64,000 nt of DNA, from NCBI GenBank assembly GCA_020621405.1, contig JAHRYN010000006.1, forward strand, positions 94,868 to 158,867, written 5' to 3'. Numbering within the stretch: the stretch's first letter is position 1; every line of letters begins with the position of its first letter. A model generated the notes under the pieces. It saw nothing but the letters and a program-made list of their open reading frames with translations. It did not search any database and was not told where the DNA came from. Made by a program: the position numbers and the translations under genes. Source of the DNA: Betaproteobacteria bacterium. GTDB taxonomy: Bacteria; Pseudomonadota; Gammaproteobacteria; Burkholderiales; Rhodocyclaceae. Of the stretch, positions 34,931 to 43,446 are shown piece after piece.

Positions 34931-36834
34931 GCACCCAGTTCCACGGCAACCGCCTGGGCAATGGCTTCAAGGCGTTCCATTGCCACCTCCTGATTCGACA
35001 GGTCGATCGCGTAGTCGCCCAGGAACCAGTCAACAAACGAACGGTAACGGAGTTCGAGCGCCTGCCTCTGGCCGGACGCGGCCTGACAGGCGGACCATGC
35101 GATATCGATATCCTCGGGAGTCGCGTGAATGCTCACTGCATCATATTCGGCACGGCCGAACGTAACCACCGGTTTGACATGCAGCAGAGCTTCAAAGCCA
35201 ACTCCGCTGTTGATGGTAAAGACGGCCCTTGCCCCCGCAATGAGGTCGTGTACGTTGGCAGTACTCCAGTATCCGCCCTGCGCCTTCACTTTTTCGGAAA
35301 ACGGTTTCATCAGTTTCTGGCTGACCGGATGAGGCTTGAATACGATCGGCACCCCGGAGCGGTTCGCCCACGCCAGGACTGCATCCACCACGTCAGCTTC
35401 CTCGAAATCGGAGAAATAACGGATCGACTGATCATGCGGTATCTGCAACGGGAAAAACACGTAATCACCACCAGGCAAATCGCCCGAGGACCGCAGGCGC
35501 CGATAGGAAAGAGAAGCCGGTTGCCCAAACTTGCTTTGCAGCAGTCCTGTCTGCAATTTCGACCGGTAGTCGTCGAATGCCCCCTTGCGGGCATCGGCGA
35601 AAACGGACTGATCGATCGGATAGGCCGAAGAAGAGGCACTCCACCCCTGATGGTTAACCACGAATACCCAGCGGAAATACTCCTGCATGTAGAACAGGAT
35701 CTTTCTGTTTCCGACCTCGAAATCAAGGTGGCACCGATGGGGAATGAACGCGAGTTCGCAACCGATCCTGTCGATAAGGCCAGGCTGGATTTCCCCGGCG
35801 GGAATCTCATGCACGGCAACCCGAATTCCCTTGCGTTCGAGGGTATTTGCCAGAAGTATCGCGAAATGCTTCCAGCGCAGGCGGAGGTCAACCACATCCT
35901 CTTTGGAGACGGGAATAACGCTGTTCTCGTTGATTGCTTTCCAGGGCAGATCAAACCGCGGCTGGAATATCGCAACCCGGGGCCTTGACCATGGTGACCG
36001 TAGCGGCAGCACGCCCCCTTCCGCCAGCGATGACAGTTCTTCGGGGCGACGGTCTGACAGCATCTCCTTCATGAACTGGAACCGGGCGTCCTCCTTGCGG
36101 TCACCCTTGGCCGTCCAGACGATGCTCGAGCCGTGGAATTCCCAGTCCAGATATTCCTTCCGGATATGACCGACCTTGATTTGCCGATGTCTGCTGTTGA
36201 GTGCGTGCGAGAAAACTTCCTGATCGAGGTACCACGCTCCCGTCCCCTGCGCGAAACGCTCTGCAAGCATGTTTCGAACATCCTCGAGAAGATTCCGCAC
36301 CTCCGCCGATGGACGGACAACTATGGCTCCATTCTTGATCTTTCTCTTCGGAGCGACTTCGTCTCTCAAGTGCTCGCTAAACAGCACCACATCCGCTTCC
36401 CCCTGCTCACTGAAACGGCAGTCGATGGGGTTCACGAAAAGACTGTCGGCATCCAGACACAGTATCGGCAATGATGTTGCAGCGATCAGATCCGGAAGCA
36501 TCATGAAGCGCGCGCAGGCATAGTAGGTCCGGCGCAGATCTTCGGAAGGGAACTTAAAGTCGACCTCCTCGACTGTCGCGGCAAGTCGCGTGGAGAGCAG
36601 ACGGCGCCCCAGATCTTCGACACGAGCAATGTCGTCGGAACCGGAATTGACCAGATGCAGGACAAACTGGTAGCCCGGCGAGAAGACATCAAGACTTCTG
36701 ATCAGGGAAATTGCATAGTCAAGGTAGCCGGAATCACAGGCGCACGAGACGATCAGATTATCCGACTCCATGGGTTCGAGGCATCGAACCCATCGAGCTG
36801 AACGTCCAACCAGAAAATTATTCGCGTTCAACAT
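34927..36834 (-). CDS. fusion of GT8-like domain and capsule-polysaccharide (KpsC/KpsS-like) domain
   Basis: A 635-residue two-domain protein. The N-terminal part (about 25-270) is GT8-like, with L-C-L-D-A-D-S-L (D128, D130) and a middle region that resembles the other two GT8-like proteins in the cluster. The C-terminal part (about 290-635) has F-K-P-H-P-V-S (about 500) and I-N-S-G-V-G-F-E-A-L-L-H (about 540), the phosphate-binding and nucleotide-binding signatures of the Capsule_synth family. KpsC/KpsS members of that family make the Kdo linker of group 2 capsules. The protein may therefore both start and extend, or cap, a chain. ATG 36771 is an alternative start. It is coupled to wzm by ATGA. 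Confidence 0.85.
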   Translation of the reverse strand: MLNANNFLVGRSARWVRCLEPMESDNLIVSCACDSGYLDYAISLIRSLDVFSPGYQFVLHLVNSGSDDIARVEDLGRRLLSTRLAATVEEVDFKFPSEDLRRTYYACARFMMLPDLIAATSLPILCLDADSLFVNPIDCRFSEQGEADVVLFSEHLRDEVAPKRKIKNGAIVVRPSAEVRNLLEDVRNMLAERFAQGTGAWYLDQEVFSHALNSRHRQIKVGHIRKEYLDWEFHGSSIVWTAKGDRKEDARFQFMKEMLSDRRPEELSSLAEGGVLPLRSPWSRPRVAIFQPRFDLPWKAINENSVIPVSKEDVVDLRLRWKHFAILLANTLERKGIRVAVHEIPAGEIQPGLIDRIGCELAFIPHRCHLDFEVGNRKILFYMQEYFRWVFVVNHQGWSASSSAYPIDQSVFADARKGAFDDYRSKLQTGLLQSKFGQPASLSYRRLRSSGDLPGGDYVFFPLQIPHDQSIRYFSDFEEADVVDAVLAWANRSGVPIVFKPHPVSQKLMKPFSEKVKAQGGYWSTANVHDLIAGARAVFTINSGVGFEALLHVKPVVTFGRAEYDAVSIHATPEDIDIAWSACQAASGQRQALELRYRSFVDWFLGDYAIDLSNQEVAMERLEAIAQAVAVELGA

Positions 36835-36861
36835 ATATCTATCGAAACCGTTCCCGCGGGC

Positions 36862-37842
36862 TCAGAGGTCATCACGCCGAAAATGCTCCCGGGATATTCC
36901 GTCCGCAGCCGTCCAGGCAATTACTGTCGTCGCATTGGAAAGCAGATGCGACGTGAAATATTTCTTCACGGAAAATATGCGGATACGCCCTTCGCTCTCG
37001 TATCGGCGCAGCAAACCGTAGAGATTCGAGTTCTGGTTCCGCTTTTCGGCAAACCGTCTGTTTTCCGCATCGACACGATCCATGAGATCTTTCCCGGCTG
37101 GTTCATCAAGCCATTTGTCGGATGCGAACTGAAAGCCGACGGGCTCCATGTGCACGCACACGCGGAAACCAGGAATTGCAAGAATCCGGTCAATCAGCGT
37201 GTCTGGCAGGACCGGAATCTGCTCGATACTGTGATGCGTGAAAACGCATGTCTCGGCATCGCCCTCCAGGCCGGAAAAATCGGCTTCGTAGTAATCGAAA
37301 GGGGATGAACGGATAGTCATTTCTGGCGCACAGGTCGCGCCAACCCGTTCCATGAGTTCACGCCCCGTCCTTGTCAGTTCAAAGCCCCAGTATTCCGCCG
37401 CCAGAGGCGCTCCGAACTTGTACAGGTTAAAGAGATTCTTGCCCCAACCCGATCCGAGCTCGATGATGCGGCGGCTTCCCGCTCCGAATATCGAGATCAA
37501 TTCACGCATCTTCACGGAATCCGTCAGCAGCGTGACGACACGGGGATCGAGTTCGGACACCCTGATCAGTTGCCGATCAAGAAGATAACCGGTCTCGACC
37601 ATCTTGCGTTCGTGCTGGGCGTACTTCTCGCGCAACATCTCATCTTCGAAATCAGGGCCAAAATTACGCCGCATGAACAGGTGTACGCGACTGAGATCGG
37701 TTTCCCCCTGCGCAAGCACACGGTCGAGCTTGTCGCTTACCCCTTGCCAGAGATGCTCGTACTGCCCCTCCACAAAGGAACGTCTAATTCCGGTATCCGC
37801 GGAGAACGAGGCATTGTCTTCCTGTACTCGTACGTCTGTCAT
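36862..37842 (-). CDS. SAM-dependent methyltransferase-like protein
   Basis: A 326-residue protein with a helical N-terminal half and a SAM loop I-I-E-L-G-S-G-W-G-K-N-L-F-N-L-Y (about 125-140), followed by E-Y-W-G-F-E-L-T. T-H-H-S-I-E-Q-I (about 200-207) takes the place of motif IV. It is methyltransferase-like, but the target is unknown. AAGG lies 8 nt before the ATG. It precedes the bifunctional glycosyltransferase by 27 bp. Base composition here is more AT-rich than in the flanking housekeeping genes. Confidence 0.75.
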   Translation of the reverse strand: MTDVRVQEDNASFSADTGIRRSFVEGQYEHLWQGVSDKLDRVLAQGETDLSRVHLFMRRNFGPDFEDEMLREKYAQHERKMVETGYLLDRQLIRVSELDPRVVTLLTDSVKMRELISIFGAGSRRIIELGSGWGKNLFNLYKFGAPLAAEYWGFELTRTGRELMERVGATCAPEMTIRSSPFDYYEADFSGLEGDAETCVFTHHSIEQIPVLPDTLIDRILAIPGFRVCVHMEPVGFQFASDKWLDEPAGKDLMDRVDAENRRFAEKRNQNSNLYGLLRRYESEGRIRIFSVKKYFTSHLLSNATTVIAWTAADGISREHFRRDDL

Positions 37843-38167
37843 TGTCGTGACCTTAAATGACTGATGCCTGAAAAAACCCAGGGATATGATTTTCCCGAAC
37901 AGCCTGCAGGAAATGAAAAACGCGCACGCATCGATTCTTCAGTTGATTCCATTTTCCCGACTTCTTGCAAGCCGCAATGACTGCTCGCCAAGGAATCTCA
38001 CGGGGTCTTCCTGGACAAAAAACAGCCCAATAGGTTCTCTACCATCTTCTCCTGAATCCAACGCCCATGCCTGCCCCGGGAGCAACCTCGATATCCGTTC
38101 AGTGAACGACAATCCGGCCCGAAAATCCGGTTTTCAGCGTGCCGACGGCGCGGATCACCAGGCAAGG
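37843..38167. other. AT-richer gap in the glycan cluster
   Basis: These 325 bases lie between two minus-strand genes. The upstream part should carry the promoter or leader of the methyltransferase gene. A short minus-strand open frame (37939-38112) within it has protein-like composition and is listed separately as a possible remnant. Nothing else is recognisable. Confidence 0.4.
37939..38112 (-). pseudogene. possible gene remnant
   Basis: A 57-codon minus frame with only a TTG as possible start reads like a normal protein end (for example E-P-I-G-L-F-F-V-Q-E-D-P-V-R-F-L-G-E). It is bounded upstream by a stop and has no ribosome site. I do not recognise the family. It may be the 3' stub of a lost gene, or chance. 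Confidence 0.2.
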
Positions 38168-38965
38168 TCAATGCAATCCGAGCATCTTTCGAAAAACGGA
38201 AGCAACAGAACTTTTTTGAGGAAAGCCATTTGAAAACGATTCCCCCGGCCGCTCGCGATATATTGTCGTGTGCTTGCCCCTGGGCTCGGCTGCAACCAAT
38301 GAATCCTGAGCATTGGTATAGTAATACATCGCAATGCTCCTCCGGAAAACATTGTCCGGCAGAACCATCGGATCCGGGTGGCCATGAAAGGTATCCGAAT
38401 CGGTTGAGAAGATAACCATCCGGTTGAATACCGGATCAAAACCCTTCACCTTCTTCAGCATATCCTTGGACCAGAGTTCGATCTGACCACCCCACTCCGG
38501 GCGCCATCCCTCATTCAGGTAAACAAGAACATTTATCCTTCTTCTCAACTTGAGTTTTTTATGGTAATTGAAGTCCGCATGGACTTTTAGGAATCCGCCC
38601 GAACCGGTGCAGTGAAGCCCTCCCCCGTACAGATAGGGGTCGGGAATCAAGCCATCGATTCCAGTCAACTCTTCCAGTGCAAGAAGGAAACCCGGGGAAT
38701 TCAGGGCCAGAATGAACTCCCTGGTCACTTGGCCCATTTTCCCGATATCGGACTCATGCCCTTTGTAGCGGACCGTCTGCGCGCCGTTCTTTACGCTCAG
38801 TTCCCCGAGCGTTGGAAATTCATTCAGGACTTCATGCAGGACTGCCGGGTCAAACACATCATCAAAGCAAATGGAAGGAAAAGGCTCTGCGCTTCCATAC
38901 GCCGCGGAATTCGACTTGCAAAGATCCAGAAAACCATCATCCGAAAACCGATTAAATATTTTCAT
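38168..38965 (-). CDS. 2-oxoglutarate/Fe(II)-dependent oxygenase-like protein
   Basis: A 265-residue double-stranded beta-helix oxygenase of the prolyl-4-hydroxylase-like superfamily. Iron ligands are visible as H129-A-D131 and H194 (in T-F-H-G-H), with R209 in F-R-R-S-I positioned for 2-oxoglutarate. L-N-E-G-W-x-x-E-W-G-G-x-I-E-L-W (about 150-165) is the standard core strand. GGGTGGGAT precedes the ATG. In glycan clusters such enzymes are reported as sugar or lipid hydroxylases; the substrate is not known here. Confidence 0.85.
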   Translation of the reverse strand: MKIFNRFSDDGFLDLCKSNSAAYGSAEPFPSICFDDVFDPAVLHEVLNEFPTLGELSVKNGAQTVRYKGHESDIGKMGQVTREFILALNSPGFLLALEELTGIDGLIPDPYLYGGGLHCTGSGGFLKVHADFNYHKKLKLRRRINVLVYLNEGWRPEWGGQIELWSKDMLKKVKGFDPVFNRMVIFSTDSDTFHGHPDPMVLPDNVFRRSIAMYYYTNAQDSLVAAEPRGKHTTIYRERPGESFSNGFPQKSSVASVFRKMLGLH

Positions 38966-39132
38966 ATCCCACCCGACTGGAAAAATTCAATTCCGACCAG
39001 AACAGCAGAACTGTTCGGATAAAATCAGCCCAAAGAACGAGCCTGACAAAAAAACGTCTCATCAATCTGCAGGGCGAACCGGCAGAAGCGCCATTGCAAC
39101 GAAGAAAGACTCCCTAACCCCCACTCCGTGAA

Positions 39133-41157
39133 TCAGAGGAGTGACTCGAGCTTTTTCTCTTCGAATATTATGTTCCCCATGTACAGCGCACCAGCCCTGA
39201 GCAGATGGCCGTAGTCCCATATGAACAAGTCACCATCATCCGAAAGCAACTTGCAAGACTCGAAGGAATGACAGAACAGCCCCGTCCTATCCAGATAATG
39301 AACATTGTTCCTTGCGGAAAAATCCCGCATCTTGAAATTAAGAAGAAGCTTGTCCCGATTAACATACTTACGGGTGAGCGTAGTAACATCATCCTCGGGC
39401 GATCTCCTTGAAATGAACTTGTTCACATCTTCCTTGAACTCCACCGGAGGCCCCACGAGAATTACCTTACGCCCCCCACCCTTGATCTCATCGATTTCCG
39501 ACTGGATGTCATCAAAATCACCGGACCAATGGCCCGCCAGAATTACCGCATCCACCGGATTCCGGACACCGAATTTTATCCCGTAATCAATCAGCTTCAG
39601 ACAGCCTGCATCCGGGTCCTTGTATGACTTTCTGATCGGATTGCAACCTGCGCCGGTAACTTGCAGGAAGTTGATATCCTTGTGCGTCTCGCTCAGGGCG
39701 AAATACAAATCCGCCGCATGGCTATCGCCGACGATAAGAACATTTTTCTTACCCTCCTTGAAGGCCAGGCATGGCCCCATGCCCTGCTCGTACTCCTCGA
39801 ACGACTGGCCACGTTTTTTATAGTAGCAGTAAGGAGAGCGAACGAACCTCATCCTGTCATCCCCCTGTTCTCTGCCATAATTTGGATTGGCCGATATTTT
39901 CTTGTCGTAAAGAGCAAGACTGGAAGATTGCGCCCCCACGATCTTCTGCATGGAATGAAAATAGTCTGTCTTGTACGTGGCAAAACCGATTGCCCCGACA
40001 AACACCATGAAAAACAACAGCACGAGTGATGAAAAACCCGGCGTCTTTCGACGATACCTGACAGGTTTTTCAATATATTCATAAGTGGCCCACGCAAGGA
40101 AAACGGAAGCCAGAACAAGAACAATCCTCACGCTTGCGCTGGGCGGATCTGTTTTGACTATTCTCGCAAATGACAGCAATGGCCAGTGCCACAGATACAG
40201 CGGGAAGCTGATCAAGCCCAGCCAGACGACCAGCCGATTCGACAGGAGTTTCTTGTTCAGCCATGCCGCCGGCCCGGCTGAAATTATCAGCACTGCTCCG
40301 ATGACAGGAAGCAGAGCCAGGGCACCTGGAAAATCGGAATCGCTGGAAATACCGCCAACACTGCAGATGATCAGCAAGAAACCGGTCAGGGACTTCAGGT
40401 TTCCGGATACCGTACCACCGGCCCGGAAAGTCTCCTGCTTGCCCACCCTGGAGAACCAGACACCGAATCTTTCATTCAAAGCCGACAAGAACCCATTCCC
40501 GCGGAAATTCACCCATGCGAGAAAAGCACCACAGAGCAACTCCCAAAACCGCGTCTGGGGTGAATAGAACGTTGCAACGGCATTCTTCCCGACGCCCTTC
40601 ATGTTCAGATAGAAAGATACGGCCAGAACACAGACCATGGACAGCACGACAACATTCCGCTTCATCGCTAGCCAGACGAGGACTGGCCATAGAATATAGA
40701 ACTGCTCTTCTATCCCCAAGCTCCACAAATGCAGAAGGGGCTTTGTGTCTGCCGCATTATCGAAATAACCGGCTTCGCCCCAGAGAACAAAATTGGCCAC
40801 AAATCCGGCACCACCAGCAATATGTTTTCCGAGTTGCCGGTATTCATCGGACAGAAGCACAAACCAGCCGAAACAATAACAACAGAACAAAACCAGAAGG
40901 AGTGCCGGGAAAATACGGGCGATCCGCCTGGCATAGAACTCATCCAGCCGGAAAACACCCGCCTGGATATTCTCGAACAGGATGGTGGAAATCAGGAACC
41001 CGGATATGACGAAAAAGACATCAACACCGACAAACCCCCCTCTGAACACATCAGGGAAGGCATGAAACGCGACAACGGAAAAAATTGACACTGCGCGCAG
41101 CCCATCGATATCACTTCGATACTGGGGATGCAGCAGATGTGTAGAACCATTTTTCAT
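39133..41157 (-). CDS. OafA/YrhL-type O-acyltransferase with C-terminal SGNH domain
   Basis: A 674-residue membrane acyltransferase. The acyltransferase-3 domain (about 12-400, about ten helices) has the catalytic-type histidine H32 in V-V-A-F-H-A-F, then F-V-G-V-D-V-F-F-V-I-S-G-F-L. The periplasmic SGNH domain (about 440-674) shows G-D-S-H-A-A-D-L (Ser479) and a late D-Y-G-H-L with the Asp/His pair. Such proteins move acetyl groups across the inner membrane onto O-antigen or other glycans (OafA/OafB). It is separated by short AT-rich gaps from both neighbours. It likely O-acetylates the cluster's polymer in the periplasm. Confidence 0.93.
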   Translation of the reverse strand: MKNGSTHLLHPQYRSDIDGLRAVSIFSVVAFHAFPDVFRGGFVGVDVFFVISGFLISTILFENIQAGVFRLDEFYARRIARIFPALLLVLFCCYCFGWFVLLSDEYRQLGKHIAGGAGFVANFVLWGEAGYFDNAADTKPLLHLWSLGIEEQFYILWPVLVWLAMKRNVVVLSMVCVLAVSFYLNMKGVGKNAVATFYSPQTRFWELLCGAFLAWVNFRGNGFLSALNERFGVWFSRVGKQETFRAGGTVSGNLKSLTGFLLIICSVGGISSDSDFPGALALLPVIGAVLIISAGPAAWLNKKLLSNRLVVWLGLISFPLYLWHWPLLSFARIVKTDPPSASVRIVLVLASVFLAWATYEYIEKPVRYRRKTPGFSSLVLLFFMVFVGAIGFATYKTDYFHSMQKIVGAQSSSLALYDKKISANPNYGREQGDDRMRFVRSPYCYYKKRGQSFEEYEQGMGPCLAFKEGKKNVLIVGDSHAADLYFALSETHKDINFLQVTGAGCNPIRKSYKDPDAGCLKLIDYGIKFGVRNPVDAVILAGHWSGDFDDIQSEIDEIKGGGRKVILVGPPVEFKEDVNKFISRRSPEDDVTTLTRKYVNRDKLLLNFKMRDFSARNNVHYLDRTGLFCHSFESCKLLSDDGDLFIWDYGHLLRAGALYMGNIIFEEKKLESLL

Positions 41158-41603
41158 GCCGGCACAGTAAATAAATTTAGACAGAAAATAACAGGCAAGC
41201 TCTTTTCTGAACGCCCTCGAAACGCATTCGTCTCATCTGCGCCATGAGAACATGCGGACCGAGTACAACCTGACACACTTGCGACGAAACGCCGCACTCT
41301 GATTGCCAACACGCTCGACAGAAGCCACACCTTTCGCCACCCGAATACGTGGAAGAACAAAAACATCGCGATTGGATCTTCCGTCCCCACTCGCCGCCAA
41401 TACTGCAATTCAATCTTCCAGATCCTGCCTCGCGAGAGAAACCAGGAAAAAACGGATGCGCCATCGGGGAGGACTTACTGTCGCGACGTTTTTGAAACCA
41501 GAACGATAGGGACACAATCAGCGTCTTTCGGACATTCTGCTTTTAACCTCGTGATTTCGCGCCATTCTCACGCGGATTTACGGCTTCAGTCGATGGCTGT
41601 TAT
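41158..41603. other. AT-richer non-coding gap
   Basis: These 446 bases contain no convincing gene on either strand; the open frames present are cysteine/arginine-rich and unlike real proteins. It is upstream of the acyltransferase and downstream of a methyltransferase, so it presumably holds the acyltransferase promoter. No clear hairpin or repeat was seen. Confidence 0.45.
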
Positions 41604-42587
41604 TCATTTCCGCGCGACGATATGGTAGCGGTCCGCCTGTCCAGTTTTATCCATCTTCAGACGGAAGCGCAGCGCGAACAGGCAACTCAGCAGACCGTCG
41701 CCTGCAAGACCTTCCACGCACTCGTTCGACAGTGCGCCACGATCAACCCGCGTATAGGCCCAGCTTCGAACAAAGTCCTTGACCACAGGCTCCTGCATCA
41801 CTTCGATGGACGTGAAACCGATTGATTCAAGCAGCTTCACCAGCTGTGCCGGCGGAATGAGGACAATATGCCTCGGACATTCCAGGCCCCACCAGGCTGA
41901 GCCGTAGCTGCCAGAAGATGGACCGTCCGGATTGGGAGTCGATATGTGGATGACACCTTGCGGCTCCAGCGCATCATAAACACGTGAAAGCGTCTCGCGA
42001 GGCCGATAAAGGTGTTCGACAACGTGATTGAGGCGGGCAAAACCGAACCGGCGCCCGGCAAGCAAACTCCAGGATGCTTCGCTCACGTCCAGGGTTTCAT
42101 GTCCCCGACGAGCCGCCTCAGCCAGGGCTTGTCCTGAAAAATCCATGCCAAGCGTACTGCAGCCGAGCTTGCGCGCGCGATCCAGATACTTGCCCGATCC
42201 GCAGCCAAAATCCAGAATATTGCCGGCTGCCACCAGTTTCTTCTCGACCGATTTCATCCACTTCGAAAATGCGTCCATGCGGACGATACGACGTGACAGC
42301 CTGTCCAGCATGGCGTTGATCGATGCCGGCAAATGCGACAGCGTACGAGCGGCATGCTTGGACGCGTGAGGACCGTAAGCCGACGTATAGCATCTGTAGA
42401 CGTCGGATTCGAGCGGACGCAACGATTGGAAAAGAGATCCGCAGTCGGTGCAGCGGCTATATTCGAACTCCTGATCAGTGGAGCGATATAGACGATCTCT
42501 TGCGGTTGCCCAGAGCTGGTTCCGATGATCGCCGCATGCAGGACATTCGCTTGTGCGTTCCGTGCCGATGGCTGAATTTTCACTCAT
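41604..42587 (-). CDS. zinc-ribbon SAM-dependent methyltransferase
   Basis: A 327-residue class I methyltransferase with an N-terminal zinc-ribbon-like element (Cys15, Cys18, Cys46, Cys49: C-P-A-C and C-T-D-C). The SAM loop is N-I-L-D-F-G-C-G-S-G-K-Y-L (about 123-135), and L-N-H-V-V-E-H-L (about 187-194) is the Methyltransf_23 signature. Zinc-ribbon methyltransferases of this shape act on dTDP-sugars (C-methyltransferases) or lipid-linked glycans. GGAG precedes the ATG by 9 nt. The next gene upstream ends 15 bp away. Confidence 0.88.
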   Translation of the reverse strand: MSENSAIGTERTSECPACGDHRNQLWATARDRLYRSTDQEFEYSRCTDCGSLFQSLRPLESDVYRCYTSAYGPHASKHAARTLSHLPASINAMLDRLSRRIVRMDAFSKWMKSVEKKLVAAGNILDFGCGSGKYLDRARKLGCSTLGMDFSGQALAEAARRGHETLDVSEASWSLLAGRRFGFARLNHVVEHLYRPRETLSRVYDALEPQGVIHISTPNPDGPSSGSYGSAWWGLECPRHIVLIPPAQLVKLLESIGFTSIEVMQEPVVKDFVRSWAYTRVDRGALSNECVEGLAGDGLLSCLFALRFRLKMDKTGQADRYHIVARK

Positions 42588-42602
42588 TGAAAATGCTCCG
42601 CA

Positions 42603-43442
42603 TTATTTCAAGCCGAGCTTTTTCCCGAAAAAACGCAGATTTTTTTCGAGAATGTAACGTGTGAGCTTCAGATAGCGGACGTTGTCCTGCATCAGCGAAA
42701 ACCCCCTTGGAAGATCCTTGTTCTCGATGAATGTGGCAGCTCCAGTTTCAAGACAAAGCCGTTCAAAATCGAGCGAAGGGGCATCCAGTTTCACGAAGGG
42801 GTTCATCGTCACCACGTTCACACCCCTTTTCCTCAGGGCAGCCCGCACTTCGACGACACCTTCGTAATACTGCATGTATCGCACATCCGGGGACTCTCCC
42901 TTCCACTGGGTGTGCTGGTCGTGCGCGTGGTGGTTTTCGCCTATCGCTCCGTTGTCGCAGCCCACGAGGATGATGTTCTTCGCTCCCATGTTGGCAGCAA
43001 GATTCATCGCACTCTGCGAGATCGAGGTCCAGAGGTAGAGTTTATTTGGATGAGGCTTGAGCACCCAATCAAGCACGCGTCCGGCTTCGCTCGGCTCGTC
43101 CAGCCCTGAGATACTCGCGCGGCCGTCATTCTCGAAACCGAAGAAATGCCCCTCGCCATAATCGATTTCCTTGGCAGTGCATTGAGCCCTGATCTTTGAA
43201 GGCTTCGTGACCCACGTGATATTCGGCCTCGAAGCTTCCCCTTCCATGAATTCAGGGATGTTGAGCTTCGGCATCATGGTGATCGCGTATTTCGGTTCGA
43301 ACACCTTCCATGCCTGATTCAGGCCGATTGTGATCTTGTCGCGCAGCAATTCAAGCGGAAACACCCGCAGGCTGGTTCCCGTTCCGACAATGTAAATGTC
43401 GCTACCGGCATGTCTGCCATACAACTCTTCTATTGATTTCAT
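42603..43442 (-). CDS. DUF115-like/MptE-like Rossmann protein of unknown function
   Basis: A 279-residue protein beginning with I-Y-I-V-G-T-G-T-S-L-R-V-F (about 16-28), an N-terminal Rossmann-type loop, then I-T-I-G-L-N-Q-A-W. Later, N-I-I-L-V-G-C-D-N-G-A (about 155-165) ends a second strand. The pattern recalls the DUF115/MptE-like proteins found in flagellin-glycosylation and surface-glycan loci (Maf, sialyltransferase-like GT42 relatives). ATG 43442 is preferred; a GTG 21 bp upstream is possible. The role in the cluster is unassigned. Confidence 0.65.
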   Translation of the reverse strand: MKSIEELYGRHAGSDIYIVGTGTSLRVFPLELLRDKITIGLNQAWKVFEPKYAITMMPKLNIPEFMEGEASRPNITWVTKPSKIRAQCTAKEIDYGEGHFFGFENDGRASISGLDEPSEAGRVLDWVLKPHPNKLYLWTSISQSAMNLAANMGAKNIILVGCDNGAIGENHHAHDQHTQWKGESPDVRYMQYYEGVVEVRAALRKRGVNVVTMNPFVKLDAPSLDFERLCLETGAATFIENKDLPRGFSLMQDNVRYLKLTRYILEKNLRFFGKKLGLK

Positions 43443-43446
43443 TTCT

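Noticed and set aside
41177-41515. 112-codon minus frame in the gap after the acyltransferase gene
   Set aside because: It is rich in Cys/Arg/Ser without pattern, overlaps an equally poor frame, and has no ribosome site.
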